64,000 bases of DNA, from the NCBI GenBank assembly GCA_963853835.1, contig OY970824.1, positions 65,800,884 through 65,864,883 of the forward strand, written 5' to 3'. Made by a program: the position numbers and the translations under genes. Numbering within the stretch: the stretch's first letter is position 1; every line of letters begins with the position of its first letter. Shown one piece after another: positions 60,593 through 64,000 of the stretch. Below the pieces are notes generated by a model. The model saw only the letters and a list, made by a program, of their open reading frames with translations, was not told the origin of the DNA and did no database searches. The stretch comes from Calendula officinalis. Taxonomy: Eukaryota; Streptophyta; Magnoliopsida; Asterales; Asteraceae.

Positions 60593-61334
60593 TGTAGGAG
60601 CTAATACCAATTTTCATTAAATAAAATACAATACAATTGGGAAATGACTAAAAAACAAATACAAGATTGAAATAAGAATAAGTAGAAACAAAGAAGAACA
60701 AGTTTTGGTTGAGTCTCGTGAAATTCACGATCCCCTTAAAATAGATTCGTCGTCTATCTCCCAGGGTAAAACAACCGAGTAGTTTTACACTACCGAATAT
60801 AATCCAAGCCCGAACAATTATCGAAAATTCTTGTGTTTAAAGAACACAAAATGGAGAGAGCAAATTGTGATGCTTGTAAGTGGGTGTAGACAAGTTGGTG
60901 AATGTGTGTTGGTGTGTTTTCCAATGAACCACACATCTTCTATTTATAATAGAATTTGGTCCAAAGGTTTAATGACATTCTTAATGCCATTATGACCATT
61001 ATGTCATTCAATACAAAGAAAATAAAACCATTGTATTCAAATATATTTTAATGACATACATTAAAATATAAATAATATTATCAATATTATTATTTGAATA
61101 CTTCCACTAACTCAAGTGACAAAAACCGAGTGGCAAAAAACCAAACCAACATGAAACCCGGGAGACGAGTGTGAATAGGTTCAAGTTCCCACTAGTTCAT
61201 TTGTTTTATTTCTTTGTTCCATACACCCAACTTTGAGAGTTGATATCTCATTCATCACACTCCATTTTGGACATACCAACCATTAATTATATACACTTAA
61301 ATATATAATTATATGTGTCCAAAATTTTCCAACA
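60593..61334 (-). repeat. Copia-C 5' LTR
   Basis: 742 bp, pairs with 56675-57418. Followed on the plus strand by ATAAG. Confidence 0.93.
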
Positions 61335-61339
61335 ATAAG

Positions 61340-61920
61340 TACATAAAATGTTAAAATCTCCAGTATCCTAATATCCAAGTATATCTATAACATAAATAAC
61401 CTCAACTCATCGTATAAAGTAAATATTATAGTATAATCCGTTACTATTTACAGCAATTTTCGAATATAAACTTAATAAAATCTAAATTTTTAAAAAAAAA
61501 TCACTTTAAATCTTTTCCAGAAATATACCGTGTACACATTTTGACAAGTGTGGTCATACAAAAAATACTTTGTGTCTTACAAAATAATGCTTTGGTCGTA
61601 CAAAAATAATTAACCATCATATAAGTCGCACAAAATTAGTTTGCTATCATAACGAAACATCTGGGTCGCACAAAAAATATCTGGAGTTACACAATTACAT
61701 AACAAAAATCAAGTTGCACGATTTAACTTAAGAAAAATCCAGTTGCACAAATATTGAGAAAAGATTAACAATTTTAGTTTATTTTAATATTATCTCTATT
61801 ATTTACTATTAAGCTTTTTCATTAAAAAATAACAATCTTTTAAAATATAGACATGCATATCATGAAATCAAAATATGACATTTTAAAATGAAAATATTTA
61901 ACTTAAGCTTTTTCAATAAC
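61340..61920. other. Intergenic, with loose GTCGCACAAAA repeats
   Basis: AT-rich. Between about 61550 and 61760 the words GTCATACAAAA, GTCGTACAAAA, GTCGCACAAAA and GTTGCACAAAT occur about eight times, 20-45 bp apart. No gene recognised. Confidence 0.5.
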
Positions 61921-64000
61921 GATGACGGAGCTGAAAACGGCGGTGTGGAGTTGCGGAAACGACAAGGCCCCGGGGCCCGACGGTTTTACGTTTTCTTTTA
62001 TAAAACGTTTTTGGGATCTTATTAAAAGCGATATTTTTAATTTTGTTGTTGAGTTTTTTGAAACAGGATTCATACCGACGGGATGTAATTCTTCGTTCAT
62101 CACTTTGATCCCTAAAGTCATACATCCGATGGCGGTGAACGATTATAGACCCATTAGCCTCATTGGAGTTCAGTACAAGATTATTGCTAAACTGTTGGCT
62201 CTCCGGCTCGCATTGGTGGTTGATTCGGTTGTCAGTCATGAACAAACGGCGTTCGTTAAAGGCCGTCAAATTTTGGATGGTCCAATGATTGTCAGTGAGA
62301 TCGTTGATTGGTATAAAAAGAAAAAGAAGTCGGCTATGGTATTAAAAATTGATTTTGAAAAGGCTTATGATACTGTAAGCTGGGAGTTTCTTGATCGGAT
62401 GATGGAATTCATGAACTTACCGGAGAAGTGGCGTAAATGGGTTGGTGCGATTCTGATGTCTTCTAGGGCATCGGTGATTATTAACGGAAATGCTTCCAAA
62501 GAATTTAGGCTTGAAAGAGGTTTAAGACAAGGTGATCCCTTATCACCTTTTCTGTTTATTATTGCGATGGAAGGTCTCCATGTGGCGATGGAGGAGGCAA
62601 CGTCTAATCACATTTTTAAGGGAATTAAGCTAAATGATGAATCGTTTTCATTGTCTCATTTATTATATGCGGATGATGTGATTTTTCTGGGTGAATGGTC
62701 GCTTAACAACCTTCAAAAGCTGCTAATTATTCTTCATTATTTTCATATGACCTCGGGGCTAAAACTAAATTTGCATAAATCAAACATATATGGTGTGGGG
62801 GTTTCGGACGAGACGGTAAAACAGATGGCGGAAGCGATCGGTGTATGTTATGGTAAATTCCCTTTTACGTATCTAGGGCTCCCGGTTGGAGTTTGCATGT
62901 CCCGGAAAAAAAACTGGGAGACTTCGATTGATAAATTCAAGAAAAAGTTGTCCGGGTTGAAAGTGAACACTTTATCGGTTGGTGGTAGGTCTTTATTATT
63001 GAAAACGGTATTGGGAGGAATGGGTATCTACTATATGTCTATGTTTGTCATGCCAAAAATGGTTGCTAATATTCTTGAGATATTGAGAGCCGTATTCTTC
63101 TGGGGTGGTACCGAGGATAAGAGGAAAATCCACTGGGTTAAGTGGGAATTGGTTTTAGCCTCTCTTCAAAATGGTGGTTTAAACATTGGTAGTCTTCAAT
63201 CCTTTAACATTGCGTTAGTGTTAAAATGGGTTTGGAGGTTCGTGAACCACGGAAACTTGGTGTGGAGTAAGGTTGTTAAATCTATTTACGGGCAATATGG
63301 GGGTTTAGAATTGGTAAATCCCCGTAGTCTCGGTTCGTCGCCTTGGGGCTCAAATAGTTAAGATGATAAGTAGGTTTAAAGAGAATGGGATGGACTTTCT
63401 TTCCCGTCTTAAAAAGAAAGTCGGTGATGGTAGACTTACGCAATTTTGGAACGATAAATGGGTGGGTCCGAGCCCTTTACGGGTGGCGTTCCCGCGTATT
63501 GTAAGAATTGATTCTGATCCTAATTGCTTGGTAGCCGACCGGTTCCATAATGGTAGGGTTGTGTGGAATTGGCGTCGTCAAATTCGGGGTGGTAGAGAAG
63601 AAGATCAAATTAGAAGTTTGCACCGGGTGTTAGAAGATGTTAATTTATCGAATGATGTTGATGTTTGGACGTGGGATATTGGGGATGAAGGTGGGTTCGA
63701 GGTTAAGAGTACTAGAATGTGGCTTGATGATCTTATTCTTCCATCGTCTATTATGCAAACTAGATGGAATTCTCTTGTACCCCGAAAAGTTAATATTTTG
63801 TTTTGGAAGATTAATTTGAACAGGTTACCTTCCAAAGTGAATCTGTCACAGAGGGGAATTCCGTTTGATGATTTTTCTTGCGTGATGTGTGGAGATTGCA
63901 TAGATGAGGTGGACCATATCTTTTGGTCTTGCGAGGTTGCGAAAAGTATTTGGCGAGCTGTTGGAATGTGGTTGCAAGTTATTGACACACGGGCAGATGA
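61921..64000 (+). mobile_element. 5'-truncated LINE running off the window
   Basis: Plus-strand non-LTR retrotransposon starting abruptly inside the reverse transcriptase, just upstream of the CGNDKAPGPDGF block. It is a different family from the two minus-strand LINEs, though with the same domain plan. The 3' end is not in the window, so target duplication and tail cannot be checked. Confidence 0.88.
61922..64000 (+). pseudogene. LINE reverse transcriptase, truncated, one frameshift, incomplete at the window end
   Basis: Frame one is open from 61922 to 63361 (479 codons): PGPDGFTFSFIKRFW, DYRPISLIG, QTAFVKGRQILDGP, LKIDFEKAYDTV, GLRQGDPLSPFLFI, catalytic LLYADDVIF, then the FWGGTEDKRKIHWVKW region. 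It ends at a stop caused by a one-base shift near 63345. The adjacent frame continues uninterrupted to the window end with WNWRRQIRGG, RKVNILFWKINLNRLPSK and a zf-RVT knuckle (CVMC...H...C). No endonuclease domain. It is inactive by truncation and frameshift. Confidence 0.9.

Larger units (their letters stand above)
56675..61334 (-). mobile_element. Copia-C: non-autonomous LTR retrotransposon
   Basis: LTRs of 744 and 742 bp with ATAAG duplicated at 56670-56674 and 61335-61339. On the minus strand the LTR starts TGTTGGAAAATTTTGG and ends CTCCTACA. By eye they differ by four substitutions and one 2-bp indel (about 0.5%; roughly 0.2 My at 1.3e-8, inference). The 3.2-kb interior holds only a protease-region fragment plus long AT-rich non-coding sequence. 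It must have been moved by another element's proteins. A primer binding site was not recognised with confidence. Confidence 0.93.

Overview
This is AT-rich nuclear DNA of a flowering plant, a eudicot. The Ty1/copia gag and the extra ORF downstream of pol look like elements I associate with Asteraceae; that is recollection, not a search result. About two thirds of the window is transposable elements, several nested in one another. Two ordinary host genes stand out: a nine-exon Lzipper-MIP1/DUF547 gene on the minus strand (14559-18856) and an OTU-domain deubiquitinase gene on the plus strand (coding 49116-50857). I found no tRNA, rRNA or CRISPR.

Layout. 797-10851: a Harbinger-like MITE split by a young copia element (Copia-A, 1099-10095, TSD ATGTG) and by a second MITE. 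Copia-A keeps an intact gag and an intact 1142-codon extra ORF but has lost integrase and reverse transcriptase. It carries a short motif, TACTACTG(A/G)T, in dense arrays of about 21-bp period in both LTRs and in the spacer before the extra ORF. 11123-13773: a MULE-like element and another MITE. 14559-18856: the MIP1 gene, with a second intron full of TEs. 19323-23560: hAT, MULE and Stowaway elements, one MULE nested in a MITE. 24595-25414: a truncated copia whose leader and gag match Copia-A but whose LTR does not. 27685-36676: Copia-B, minus strand, LTRs differing at one base, one nonsense codon in gag-pol, and a LINE in its leader. 37386-41206: a Helitron with both ends recognisable. 41475-44820: a Stowaway MITE split by a LINE that carries a perfect 273-bp in-frame duplication. 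45437-47384: a TIR element between two (TA)n tracts, carrying a captured TPR-thioredoxin (TTL-like) gene piece. 47800-50857: the OTU gene. 53779-56000: small hAT and MULE elements. 56675-61334: Copia-C, minus strand, mostly non-coding inside, with a long series of short imperfect palindromes in its leader. 61921 to the end: a 5'-truncated LINE running off the window.

The most promising undescribed signal is in Copia-A. A phased motif array occurs in both orientations and several reading frames, so it is probably selected as DNA or RNA. It sits next to an intact accessory ORF whose product has coiled coils and a basic KKRKV nuclear-localisation-type motif but no visible membrane segment. A protein that binds its own element's motif array, as VANC proteins do for Arabidopsis VANDAL transposons, is a testable explanation.
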